The notes under the pieces are model-generated. The model ran no database searches. It saw only the letters and a list, made by a program, of their open reading frames with translations, and was not told the DNA's origin. Shown here one piece after another: positions 7,599 to 14,534 of a stretch of DNA of 42,298 nt (position 1 is the first letter of the stretch; every line of letters starts with the position of its first letter). Location of the stretch: the NCBI GenBank assembly GCA_002316005.1, contig DCIM01000082.1:3520-45817 (forward strand). Reading direction: 5' to 3'. The position numbers and the translations under genes are program-made. This stretch comes from Prevotellaceae bacterium UBA1726. Lineage in GTDB: Bacteria; Bacteroidota; Bacteroidia; Bacteroidales; Bacteroidaceae.

Positions 7599-8201
7599 TT
7601 ACTTGCCTGCTGCTGCGGCTGCAGCTGCTGCAGCTGCTGCACGAGTCATCTTTACAGAGCAAACGATAACTTCCTTACCTGTAGCGAGCTCGAGACCATC
7701 ATAGTGGAGTGAACCAACCTTGATAGACTTACCGATCTTCAATGCTGTTACATCAACATCAAGCTTCTCAGGGATCTGCTTGTAAGGAGCTGTTACAGCG
7801 ATCTTACGGATAGAAAGGCTCATACGACCACCATCGCGTACACCCTGTGCAAGACCAACGAGGTTTACTGGGATACCGATTGTAATAGGCTTTGTCTCGT
7901 TAACCTCATAGAAGTCAGCGTGCATCAAAGCGTCTGTTACTGGGTGGAACTGAAGCTCCTTGATAACAGCAGTCTTAACTGCGCCATCGATGTTGATGTT
8001 GCAAACGAGTACGTCTGGAGTATAAACTGCCTTACGAATCTCGTTGAAAGCGATTGCGAACTGCTCAGCTACTGGAAGACCGTTCTCGCCCTTTGTCTCA
8101 CCATAGATGTTACATGGGATAAGACCCTGCTTGCGAAGCTCCTTAGAAGACTTCTTACCTGTCTCGGCGCGCTTAACGCCATTAAGAGTGATTTCTTTCA
8201 T
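7599..8201 (-). CDS. rplY: 50S ribosomal protein L25 / general stress protein Ctc
   Basis: Two-domain (TL5/Ctc-type) L25 that binds 5S rRNA. The N-terminal beta-barrel starts MKEITLNGVKR with GKKSSKELRKQGLIPCNIYG, the usual 5S-binding strand-loop. The C-terminal domain carries HADFYEV, PVNLVGLAQGVRDGG and GKSIKVGSLHY. The 200-aa length is normal for the CTC form. The protein ends in a run of eleven alanines followed by GK, encoded by GCN repeats, which could vary in length between strains. It is transcribed from a consensus promoter at 8323-8354 with a leader of about 115 nt, and ends at a strong terminator. Confidence 0.95.
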   Translation of the reverse strand: MKEITLNGVKRAETGKKSSKELRKQGLIPCNIYGETKGENGLPVAEQFAIAFNEIRKAVYTPDVLVCNINIDGAVKTAVIKELQFHPVTDALMHADFYEVNETKPITIGIPVNLVGLAQGVRDGGRMSLSIRKIAVTAPYKQIPEKLDVDVTALKIGKSIKVGSLHYDGLELATGKEVIVCSVKMTRAAAAAAAAAAAGK

Positions 8202-8322
8202 TTTGTGTTACTCTAAATTAAGTTGTTAATGATACTACAGACACCCATTTTGGATGCCTATGCTTAATTTCGCCATCACACGAATGTGCCTCCTGTTGGG
8301 GAGGTTTTGCAAAAAAGCGGTG

Positions 8323-8354
8323 CAAAGGTACTACTTTTTCTTGAGTTGAGCAAA
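8323..8354 (-). promoter_or_regulatory. Consensus Bacteroidota promoter for the L25 gene
   Basis: On the minus strand, TTTG (8351-8354) and TACCTTTG (8323-8330) are separated by 20 bp, an exact match to the group's consensus. Initiation should be near 8316, giving a leader of about 115 nt. That leader can form a small hairpin (CCTCC/GGAGG, 8289-8304); I see no recognisable riboswitch in it. Confidence 0.8.
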
Positions 8355-8390
8355 GTTTATCCTAAATTTTATGAAATAAACCCTCATTTT

Positions 8391-8422
8391 CTTGGTTATT
8401 CTTTAGAAAATCCGTATTTTTG
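8391..8422 (+). promoter_or_regulatory. Bacteroidota promoter for the nusB operon
   Basis: TATTTTTG at 8415-8422 is a full -7 match. CTTG at 8391-8394 is a one-mismatch -33 box with 20-bp spacing. The resulting leader before the ATG at 8463 is about 30 nt. Confidence 0.65.
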
Positions 8423-8462
8423 CAGTGAAAAGAAATTAATGTAAGACACTAATTATTAGAGA

Positions 8463-9389
8463 ATGATTAATCGTGAACTTATAAGAATCAAGGTAGTACA
8501 GCTCGTATATGCGTATTATCTTAATGGTGGAAAGAACAGAGATGTGGCAGAAAGAGAACTGCTTACAAGTCTTTCCAAGGCCTATGAAATGTACAATTAC
8601 CTGCTCGACTTGATAGTCGCAATTACCAATGAAGAACGACTCCGTTATGATGTTCTTGTTCAGCGTGCTGAGCGTGAGGGAACAGAAGCCCCTTCAGCTC
8701 GTTTCGCCTACAACCGTTTCGCGGTTCAGCTTGAGGAGAATGAGCAACTGGCAAAATATAACGAGGAGAATCACCTCTCTTGGCGTGAGGATGTAGAGTT
8801 CGTTCGTAAGGTCTGCAACATGATTGAGGAGAGCGAAACCTACAAGGATTACATCGCATCTGAGGAGGATTCGTATGATGCCGACCGTGAGGTTTGGCGT
8901 AAGCTCTACAAGCAGGTTATTGAAAACAACGACTCACTCGACGAACTGCTCGAGGAGAAGTCGCTCTATTGGAATGACGACAAGGAGATTGTTGATTCAT
9001 TCGTGTTGAAAACCATCAAGCGCTTCAATCCTGAGAACAAGGCTCAGCAGGAACTTCTGCCTGAGTTCAAGGACGATGAGGATCGTGAATATGCAATTCG
9101 TCTGTTCTGGGCTTCGCTCGACAATGCACAAGAATATCAGGACCTCATGTCGCAGTATTCGCGCAACTGGGAACTCTCGCGTATGCCATTCACAGACATC
9201 GTTATTATGCAGATTGCCCTTGCCGAGATGCTCACCTTCCCTGCAATTCCTGCAAGTGTAAGTATCAACGAGTATGTTGAACTCTCGAAGGCATACAGCA
9301 CCCCTCGCAGTGCCGGCTACATCAATGGTATGCTCGACACAATCGCAAAGGCACTCATTCGCGAAGGCCGAATGATGAAGCGCCTGTAA
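8463..9389 (+). CDS. nusB: Transcription antitermination factor NusB, long Bacteroidota form
   Basis: NusB acts with NusE (S10) on boxA RNA to promote antitermination, chiefly of rRNA operons. The N-terminus (MINRELIRIKVVQLVYAYY) and the C-terminal half (NWELSRMPFTDIVIMQIALAEM, then VSINEYVELSKAY and GYINGMLDTIAK) match the NusB fold. At 308 aa it is about twice the E. coli length. The extra middle section, about residues 75-200, is highly charged and helical. This long form is typical of Bacteroidota. It is the first gene of a run with yajC, ybbR-like, coaE and DUF5606. Confidence 0.92.
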   Translation: MINRELIRIKVVQLVYAYYLNGGKNRDVAERELLTSLSKAYEMYNYLLDLIVAITNEERLRYDVLVQRAEREGTEAPSARFAYNRFAVQLEENEQLAKYNEENHLSWREDVEFVRKVCNMIEESETYKDYIASEEDSYDADREVWRKLYKQVIENNDSLDELLEEKSLYWNDDKEIVDSFVLKTIKRFNPENKAQQELLPEFKDDEDREYAIRLFWASLDNAQEYQDLMSQYSRNWELSRMPFTDIVIMQIALAEMLTFPAIPASVSINEYVELSKAYSTPRSAGYINGMLDTIAKALIREGRMMKRL

Positions 9390-9429
9390 AAGCAGAATTC
9401 AGACAAGCAAACATAAATAAACAAAGTAT

Positions 9430-9744
9430 ATGACACAGATTATTCTCGCTGCTCAGCAGCACCAGGGAGGTAGCTATAGCTTCCTCATTATGATGGTCGT
9501 TCTTTTCGCCATCATGTGGTTCTTTATGATTCGCCCTCAGCAGAAGAAGCAGAAGGAAATCCGCAATTTCCAGAATTCAATCGACAAGGGTACTCAGGTC
9601 GTTACGGGCGGTGGTATCTATGGTGAGGTTGCAAGCATCGACCATGCTACAGGCAAGGTTGAGGTTAAGATTGCTAATGGCGTAATTGTCACCGTTGACA
9701 AGAACTATGTTTTCGCCGCTGTCCAGGATATGCCAGTTAAGTAA
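9430..9744 (+). CDS. yajC: Preprotein translocase subunit YajC
   Basis: 104-aa single-pass inner-membrane protein associated with SecDF. One membrane helix (FLIMMVVLFAIMWFFMI, about residues 18-34) is followed by the signature RPQQKKQKE and a small cytoplasmic domain with GTQVVTGGGIYGEVASID. It lies 40 bp after nusB and just before the YbbR-like gene, an order common in Bacteroidota. Confidence 0.95.
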   Translation: MTQIILAAQQHQGGSYSFLIMMVVLFAIMWFFMIRPQQKKQKEIRNFQNSIDKGTQVVTGGGIYGEVASIDHATGKVEVKIANGVIVTVDKNYVFAAVQDMPVK

Positions 9745-9757
9745 AACTGCCTTTCGG

Positions 9758-10684
9758 ATGCTGAAACCGAGCAGGGAACTTTTCACCTACATGCTTTTTG
9801 TCATTTTGAGTGGTCTCATCTGGCTTGTTGTGACCTTCAATGACGACTACGAGCGTGAGGTGGCACTTCCTGTGCTCATAAGTGGAGCTCCAGAATCGAT
9901 TGCTTTTGATAGTGGCGCAAACGACACCATTCGTGTGACAATACGCGATAAGGGATTTGCATTCCTTTATTATCATAGGAATATAAGGATACAGCCTATT
10001 CCTCTCGATTTCAAGACCTACAACAAAAAGACAGGTCATGTTATTGTTTCCAATGCCGATTTGCGTCGCGAAATTAGCCAGTATCTTGAGAAATCGAGCA
10101 AGATTGTCAGCATCAAACCTGAGAAACTCGACCTCACTTTCTCTAAGTGCGTCTCGAAAGTGGTGCCTGTGAGAATTGTAGGAACTATTGAACCGGCCGA
10201 GAATTATTATATCGCTCAGACACAGGTTAATCCTCAGAAGGTGACCATCTACCTCAGTAGGGCCATTGCGGATAGCGTGAAGTATGTCTCTACAGAGGTG
10301 CTTAATCTGACAAATATCAGCGACTCTACCGATATCGAGGCACAGATACTACCTATTAAGGGTGTGAATCTCTCAAAGCACAAGGTGAAGATTCATCTTG
10401 TTGCCGATATCCTGACCGAGGAAGAAGTGGAGGTTCCAATCACTCCTACTAATGTGCCAAAGGGTGTCTCGCTTCGTCTCTTCCCGTCAAGAGTGAAGGT
10501 GAAGTTTGTCACTGGTGTGTCAATCTGCAAGACTGTAACGCCTGAGCAGTTTGTTGTTGAGGCTGATTACAACAACCTTAAACCGGGTTCTGACAAATGC
10601 CCTCTCACAGTAGTGCAGAAACCACATGGAGTGATGAAGGCAAATCCTATTGTCAGCGAAGTGGATTACCTCCTGGAGAACTAA
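9758..10684 (+). CDS. YbbR-like domain membrane-anchored protein
   Basis: 308 aa. I start it at ATG 9758, 13 bp after the yajC stop; this places one N-terminal membrane anchor (about residues 10-28, YMLFVILSGLIWLVV) ahead of an extracytoplasmic region. Repeated beta-rich units of about 80 residues (for example VRIVGTIEPAENYYIAQTQV and VTIYLSRAIADSVKYV) resemble YbbR/CdaR domains. In Firmicutes CdaR regulates the diadenylate cyclase CdaA, but no cyclase gene is beside it here, so its role is unknown. It lies directly before coaE. Confidence 0.8.
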   Translation: MLKPSRELFTYMLFVILSGLIWLVVTFNDDYEREVALPVLISGAPESIAFDSGANDTIRVTIRDKGFAFLYYHRNIRIQPIPLDFKTYNKKTGHVIVSNADLRREISQYLEKSSKIVSIKPEKLDLTFSKCVSKVVPVRIVGTIEPAENYYIAQTQVNPQKVTIYLSRAIADSVKYVSTEVLNLTNISDSTDIEAQILPIKGVNLSKHKVKIHLVADILTEEEVEVPITPTNVPKGVSLRLFPSRVKVKFVTGVSICKTVTPEQFVVEADYNNLKPGSDKCPLTVVQKPHGVMKANPIVSEVDYLLEN

Positions 10685-10724
10685 CCTTCGGGTTTTGTGC
10701 TCTTCATGAAAATGATTCCTTGCG

Positions 10725-11297
10725 ATGTTGATAGCAATAACCGGTGGAATAGGTAGTGGCAAATCGTATGTATGCCGACTTCTGGAAGAAAGAGGTCTGC
10801 AAGTGTACGATTGCGATCGTGCCGCAAAACGACTCATGCGTTCTTCCTCAGAACTGCAGCAGGCTTTGAGCCAGACAGTAGGCGAGGAGGTCTTTCCGGA
10901 AGGAAAACTCGACAAGGCTTTGCTCTCGCGATTCATTGTCTCGTCGGAGGAAAACGCCCTGAAGATTGACGAAGTGGTTCATCCGGCTGTAGCCCGCGAC
11001 TTTGTTGAAACCGGAATGGAGTGGCTCGAGAGTGCCATTCTCTTTGAAAGTGGCTTCTGCGCGCGCGTACCTTTTAATTATATTGTATGCGTGTGCGCAC
11101 CACTCGAAGTGAGAATCAAGCGAATAATGAAGCGCGATTCAATAACTCGCGAGAAAGCACTCGAATGGATTGACCGACAGATGTCGCAGGAAGAAAAAGC
11201 CGTGAAATCGGATTTCTGCATCGAAAACGATGGACAAAAAGATTTGAACGAGCAGATTGACAAAATGCTCGACGAGATAAACAAAACAAAAGAATAA
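10725..11297 (+). CDS. coaE: Dephospho-CoA kinase CoaE
   Basis: Phosphorylates dephospho-CoA on the ribose 3'-OH, the last step of CoA synthesis. The P-loop GGIGSGKS is at residues 7-14. The substrate-side VYDCDRAAKRLM and the HPAVARDF motif follow, and the lid region is rich in Arg/Lys (IKRIMKRDSITREKAL, then RQMSQEEK). The 190-aa length is normal. The ATG at 10725 is the only in-frame start that places the P-loop properly. It follows the ybbR-like gene by 40 bp. Confidence 0.95.
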   Translation: MLIAITGGIGSGKSYVCRLLEERGLQVYDCDRAAKRLMRSSSELQQALSQTVGEEVFPEGKLDKALLSRFIVSSEENALKIDEVVHPAVARDFVETGMEWLESAILFESGFCARVPFNYIVCVCAPLEVRIKRIMKRDSITREKALEWIDRQMSQEEKAVKSDFCIENDGQKDLNEQIDKMLDEINKTKE

Positions 11298-11325
11298 ATA
11301 ACAAAACTAATAAAAAATAATTACA

Positions 11326-11763
11326 ATGGAGACAATTCTCGCAATTTCAGGTAAGCCAGGACTTTTCCGTTTGGTAAGTCGTGGCAACAGAAACCTCATC
11401 GTTGAGACTCTCGACGAAAAGCATCGCCGTATGCCAGCATTCGCTACAGACCGTATCACCTCACTCGGTGATATCGCAATGTTCACAGAAGATGAGGATA
11501 TTGAACTCTGGAAGGTGCTTGCTGCCCTTGCTGAGAAGGAAGATAAGAAGCAGAGCTCGCTCGACTACAAGAAGTGCTCGGTTGACGAACTTCACGAGTA
11601 TTTCGGCAGTGTGCTTCCTACATACGACCGTGATCGCGTTCGCGATTCAGATATCAAGAAACTCATTCAGTGGTATAACATCCTCGTTGAGAACGGAATA
11701 ACTGATTTCGAAGAGGCTTTCGGTCAGTCGGAAGAAGAGACTGAGGCAGAGACTGCTGAATAA
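11326..11763 (+). CDS. DUF5606 family protein
   Basis: 145-aa protein that I recognise as the DUF5606 family of Bacteroidota from its opening (ILAISGKPGLFRLVSRG, then LIVETLDEKHRRMPAFA and SLGDIAMFTEDED). There is no signal peptide or membrane segment, so it is probably cytoplasmic. The C-terminal part is helical (DSDIKKLIQWYNILVENGITDF) and ends in a Glu-rich tail. It closes the nusB-coaE gene run. The molecular function is unknown. Confidence 0.8.
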   Translation: METILAISGKPGLFRLVSRGNRNLIVETLDEKHRRMPAFATDRITSLGDIAMFTEDEDIELWKVLAALAEKEDKKQSSLDYKKCSVDELHEYFGSVLPTYDRDRVRDSDIKKLIQWYNILVENGITDFEEAFGQSEEETEAETAE

Positions 11764-11839
11764 ATAACGGTGTGCTCAGTTGTAGGAAAAATCGTTACAA
11801 CTGAGCATTCCTTTCCCTTTGCTCTTGTGAAATCATTGA

Positions 11840-11955
11840 AATGAGCCGGTCATTCCATAGGAATGAGGAGGTCATTTCAGCGTAATGAGGCGGTCATTTC
11901 AGTGGAATGACAAAGAATTCGCTAGCGAATTTTCGCTCATTTGGGCGTAATGACA
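11840..11955 (+). repeat. Intergenic 22-bp-period repeat element with 16-bp palindrome, copy 1
   Basis: Three tandem 22-bp units (11840-11861, 11862-11883, 11884-11905) each have the form AATGA-N5-TCATT-N7. A further AATGA and then CAAAG lead into the perfect palindrome AATTCGCTAGCGAATT (11916-11931). A TCATT-N7-AATGA pair closes the element at about 11955. The same element, with the same order and the identical palindrome, is found at 27803-27905. It fills most of the left half of the gap between the DUF5606 gene and the riboswitch. There is no coding signal in it. Confidence 0.9.
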
Positions 11956-11962
11956 AAGACGC

Positions 11963-11994
11963 TTTGAAAAAGCCTTGTAAAAAGGGCATTTTCG
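11963..11994 (+). promoter_or_regulatory. Possible weak promoter for the riboswitch-transporter transcript
   Basis: TTTG at 11963-11966 and CATTTTCG at 11987-11994 have 20-bp spacing, but the -7 box has two mismatches to TAnnTTTG. It would start transcription near 12001, just ahead of the riboswitch, which is the main reason to consider it. Confidence 0.35.
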
Positions 11995-12010
11995 GGAGCA
12001 AAAGGGAACA

Positions 12011-12040
12011 TAGAGTTGGTATAACCTCTTAAAAAACCAT
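12011..12040 (+). promoter_or_regulatory. preQ1-I (queuosine-precursor) riboswitch aptamer
   Basis: A compact H-type pseudoknot can be drawn. P1 is AGAG (12012-12015) with CTCT (12026-12029). The loop TTGG (12016-12019) pairs with CCA (12037-12039) as P2. The A-rich strand AAAAAA (12031-12036) joins them. C12025, just before the 3' strand of P1, occupies the ligand-specifying position equivalent to C17 of the Bacillus aptamer. It lies about 43 nt before a queuosine-precursor transporter gene followed by queF, which supports the call. Downstream GGGGAG and CTCC could pair as an expression platform. Confidence 0.8.
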
Positions 12041-12082
12041 GGGGAGTAGTAGGTCACCTCCTCAATAATTAAAACTATAATT

Positions 12083-12814
12083 ATGAATAACAAAAATGAA
12101 AAACTGAGCGTAGCCTTTGTTGTTATGGGCATGCTCTTCTGTGTTTGTCTTATCACAAGCAACCTTCTGGAAACCAAGTTGTTCCGTCTTTTCGGAAACA
12201 TCAATCTCACTTGCGGTTTCATTGTTTTCCCAATCTCTTACATCCTCAACGACTGCATTGCCGAAGTGTGGGGGTATCGCAAAGCCCGACTCATCATCTG
12301 GCTTGGATTCATGATGAACTTCTTTGTCGTCTTGATGGGAATTATTGCTTGTGCCCTTCCACCAATTGTTCCAGGGACTGACGGCTCGTTCCGCGAAGTG
12401 TTCGGCTTTGCCCCACAGGTGGCAATTGCCAGTTTCACCGCTTTCATCGTAGGTTCGTTCCTCAACGCATGGGTGATGAGTGTGATGAAACTCCGCTCGA
12501 AGGAAAAAGGCAACTTCAACTGGCACTTCTCTGTTCGTGCCATTCTATCTACGATAGTAGGCGAGGGAGCTGATTCGCTCATCTTCTTCCCACTTGCATT
12601 CTATCTTTTCCCACTTATCGTTGAAGGACAGCCAAAAGTACCGGTCAATATTCTCATCAGTCTTATGATTACTCAGGTAATTGCGAAGACCCTCTACGAG
12701 GTACTTGTGCTGCCAGTTACAATCCGTGTTGTTAAGTTTGTCAAGAAGTACGAAGGTTCGGATGTCTATGACGAAAGCATTTCTTATAACCCATTGAAAA
12801 TAAACCAGATATAA
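12083..12814 (+). CDS. yhhQ: Queuosine precursor transporter (YhhQ/QPTR family)
   Basis: 243-aa polytopic inner-membrane protein with about six or seven hydrophobic segments. Family-typical residues include the LITSNLLETKLF start, the polar-in-membrane YILNDCIAEVWGYRKAR and the VGEGADSLIFFPLAF segment. E. coli YhhQ imports preQ0/preQ1 for queuosine synthesis. Here the gene follows a preQ1-I-type riboswitch and is 2 bp upstream of queF, which makes a role in 7-deazaguanine uptake very likely. Whether it carries preQ0, preQ1 or queuine cannot be told from sequence. The Asn/Lys-rich N-terminus is probably cytoplasmic. Confidence 0.9.
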   Translation: MNNKNEKLSVAFVVMGMLFCVCLITSNLLETKLFRLFGNINLTCGFIVFPISYILNDCIAEVWGYRKARLIIWLGFMMNFFVVLMGIIACALPPIVPGTDGSFREVFGFAPQVAIASFTAFIVGSFLNAWVMSVMKLRSKEKGNFNWHFSVRAILSTIVGEGADSLIFFPLAFYLFPLIVEGQPKVPVNILISLMITQVIAKTLYEVLVLPVTIRVVKFVKKYEGSDVYDESISYNPLKINQI

Positions 12815-12816
12815 AT

Positions 12817-13272
12817 ATGGCAAGAGAAAATGAAGGCCTGCAGCAGTTGGGCCGCAAGACAGAATATAAGAGCGATTATGCTCCTGAGGTTTTGGAGTCA
12901 TTCCAGAACAAACATCCAGAGAACGACTACTGGGTGAAATTCAATTGTCCGGAGTTCACATCGTTGTGCCCAATCACCGGTCAACCAGATTTCGCAGAGA
13001 TTGTCATCTCGTATATCCCTGCCGTAAAGATGGTGGAATCAAAGAGTCTGAAACTCTATCTCTTCTCGTTCCGCAATCATGGCGATTTCCACGAGGACTG
13101 CGTCAACATCATCATGAAGGACCTTATCAAGTTGATGGAACCAAAGTATATTGAGGTGACAGGACTCTTCACTCCACGCGGCGGAATCTCAATCCACCCT
13201 TATGCCAACTACGGCATCCCGGGAACAAAATACGAGAAGCTCGCAGAAGAGCGTTTTGCCCGCCACGAGTAA
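12817..13272 (+). CDS. queF: NADPH-dependent preQ0 reductase QueF (short, unimodular)
   Basis: Reduces the nitrile of preQ0 to the aminomethyl group of preQ1 in queuosine synthesis. The short (151 aa) YkvM-type enzyme shows the nucleophile Cys51 in SLCPITGQPDF with Asp58, and the QueF signature ESKSLKLY at residues 74-81 followed by FRNHGDFHED. The start is 2 bp after the transporter stop, so one transcript under the upstream riboswitch is likely; preQ1, the product, would then feed back on its own synthesis. queC, queD and queE are not in this window. A strong terminator follows. Confidence 0.95.
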   Translation: MARENEGLQQLGRKTEYKSDYAPEVLESFQNKHPENDYWVKFNCPEFTSLCPITGQPDFAEIVISYIPAVKMVESKSLKLYLFSFRNHGDFHEDCVNIIMKDLIKLMEPKYIEVTGLFTPRGGISIHPYANYGIPGTKYEKLAEERFARHE

Positions 13273-13282
13273 AAAGCAAAAT

Positions 13283-13338
13283 AAACTGCACAACCTTCAT
13301 CTCACTATTGCTTGATGGAAGTTGTGCAGTTTTTTTTT
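13283..13338. terminator. Long-stem intrinsic terminator, likely bidirectional
   Basis: AAACTGCACAAC (13283-13294) pairs with GTTGTGCAGTTT (13321-13332), and the stem continues imperfectly inward. A T-run to 13338 follows on the plus strand and an A/T-rich run on the other. It separates queF from the convergent lipoprotein gene. Confidence 0.85.
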
Positions 13339-13359
13339 ATTTTCTATAGAAATATATTT

Positions 13360-14295
13360 CTACTTGTGTCCTTTTGCGGCTTTCTTTGCAATGTTGGCAA
13401 CTTTCTCCTCGTTGTCTGTATTGTTGGAAGGAGCAGCACCTGCAGTGACATTCTTCAAAGCATCCTTTGCTCGTTTCTGTGCCTTTTCGCGAGCCAGTTT
13501 GTTAGCATCAGAAGCCTTTGAGATGCGATAGTAGCTACGAGTAACACCGTCAGAACTGAGCACGAGCGAATCGTCAGAGAGGAAATCCACATTGATTGTG
13601 TCGTGAACAACATCTGGCATTTTTACATTTTCATTCCCGCTCTTTGTCATAGCCTCGAGTGGAGGGTCACTCACATAACGGCTCATTACAAGTTGACCGT
13701 TGAGAATGTGCCACTCAAAATAATAAGCCATCTTTGGATAAACCACAGGACTTTCGTCTTCGAGCGATGAAACAGTAGGAACATATCCGATAGAAGAAGC
13801 CTGGAACTGACGCTTCAGGGTGAATCCGTACTCACGAGGAATGAGATATTGCTCGCGAATAGAATCGTTCATGTCACGCTCCACACGAGCCTGCTGGCGC
13901 TTGGAGAGTTTGTCGTAATCGCGCATTTGTGGCATTACGATATAACACCAAGAACCCTTCAACTGGTCAAGGTCGATTACAAGGTCGGCAACAGTCGAAT
14001 CCTCTGGATTGCGGACAATACCAATCCAATCGCCAATCTTGATTTTTCCGATAACCTTGTGGTTGCGAGTAGCATCAATTACATCGTATTTCACAGGGTC
14101 GCCCGAATTTGGCAAAAGCCAAATGACAGAGTCGTTGCATCCATCGCAAGCCAATCCGAAGATAGTCTTGTCCTCTGTGAGCATCAAATCCTTTGTGGCA
14201 TGCCCTTTGATTTTATCACCTTCATTTTTCTTTCCTCCACATGCCACAAACGACAGTGCAGCACCGAGAATCACAAAATATAATGCCTTCTTCAT
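13360..14295 (-). CDS. Predicted lipoprotein, lipocalin-like, unknown function
   Basis: 311 aa, starting at ATG 14295. MKKALYFVILGAALSFVAC is a lipoprotein signal with the acceptor Cys19. An upstream in-frame ATG at 14319 lies at or before the expected transcription start, so I reject it. The mature part is beta-rich, and a stretch near residues 255-285 (SDDSLVLSSDGVTRSYYRIS) resembles the last strands of lipocalin-like domains in Bacteroidota. The C-terminus is Lys/Ala-rich and probably helical. It stands alone on the minus strand between queF and the decarboxylase-like gene. Function unknown; the lipocalin resemblance is an inference. Confidence 0.75.
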   Translation of the reverse strand: MKKALYFVILGAALSFVACGGKKNEGDKIKGHATKDLMLTEDKTIFGLACDGCNDSVIWLLPNSGDPVKYDVIDATRNHKVIGKIKIGDWIGIVRNPEDSTVADLVIDLDQLKGSWCYIVMPQMRDYDKLSKRQQARVERDMNDSIREQYLIPREYGFTLKRQFQASSIGYVPTVSSLEDESPVVYPKMAYYFEWHILNGQLVMSRYVSDPPLEAMTKSGNENVKMPDVVHDTINVDFLSDDSLVLSSDGVTRSYYRISKASDANKLAREKAQKRAKDALKNVTAGAAPSNNTDNEEKVANIAKKAAKGHK

Positions 14296-14316
14296 TTCGA
14301 AATAAAATATTTGGGA

Positions 14317-14324
14317 CAAAATTA
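14317..14324 (-). promoter_or_regulatory. Bacteroidota -7 box for the lipoprotein gene
   Basis: On the minus strand this reads TAATTTTG, a full TAnnTTTG match. Initiation near 14310 leaves a leader of about 15 nt before ATG 14295, which supports that start. No TTTG -33 box is evident. Confidence 0.5.
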
Positions 14325-14385
14325 CACAAAAAAGATATAATGCGTAGAAGTTGGGCCGAATAATTATGATATCTTAATAAATCGG

Positions 14386-14401
14386 TACCTACAAGTAGGT
14401 A
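14386..14401. promoter_or_regulatory. Operator-like palindrome TACCTAC-AA-GTAGGTA
   Basis: Perfect 7-bp inverted arms around a 2-bp centre, in the intergenic region between the divergent lipoprotein gene and the decarboxylase-like gene. It lies about 50 bp upstream of the latter's -7 box, a position suited to a dimeric regulator. No cognate regulator gene is nearby. Confidence 0.45.
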
Positions 14402-14449
14402 TGTGCGTTAAAAGTTGTTCAAGTATGAGCGTATCTCAATTATTTTGAG

Positions 14450-14457
14450 TAACTTTG
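14450..14457 (+). promoter_or_regulatory. Bacteroidota -7 box for the decarboxylase-like gene
   Basis: TAACTTTG, a full match, followed by C. The -33 region lacks a clear TTTG, so basal recognition may need an activator. The implied transcript starts near 14464, at the foot of the hairpin at 14467-14496. Confidence 0.55.
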
Positions 14458-14466
14458 CACTCTCTA

Positions 14467-14496
14467 TGTGTGTATGCGTACTCACGCGTGTGCATA
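14467..14496 (+). promoter_or_regulatory. Stable 5'-leader hairpin rich in G-U pairs
   Basis: In RNA, UGUGUGUAUGCGU pairs with ACGCGUGUGCAUA over 13 continuous positions, including several G-U wobbles, around the tetraloop ACUC. It sits at the very 5' end of the predicted transcript, where such a structure commonly stabilises mRNA. It has no T-run, so it is not a terminator. Confidence 0.5.
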
Positions 14497-14534
14497 GAAG
14501 ATGGTTTTGACAATTAAAAAAACAAGATAAAAAG

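Noticed and set aside
11915..11931. Cloning-polylinker artefact (EcoRI GAATTC next to NheI GCTAGC)
   Set aside because: The same sequence occurs in both repeat copies, each embedded in diverged natural flanks, so it is genomic.
11840..11955. CRISPR-like array
   Set aside because: The units abut with no 25-40 bp variable spacers, the period is only 22 bp, and no cas genes are in the window.
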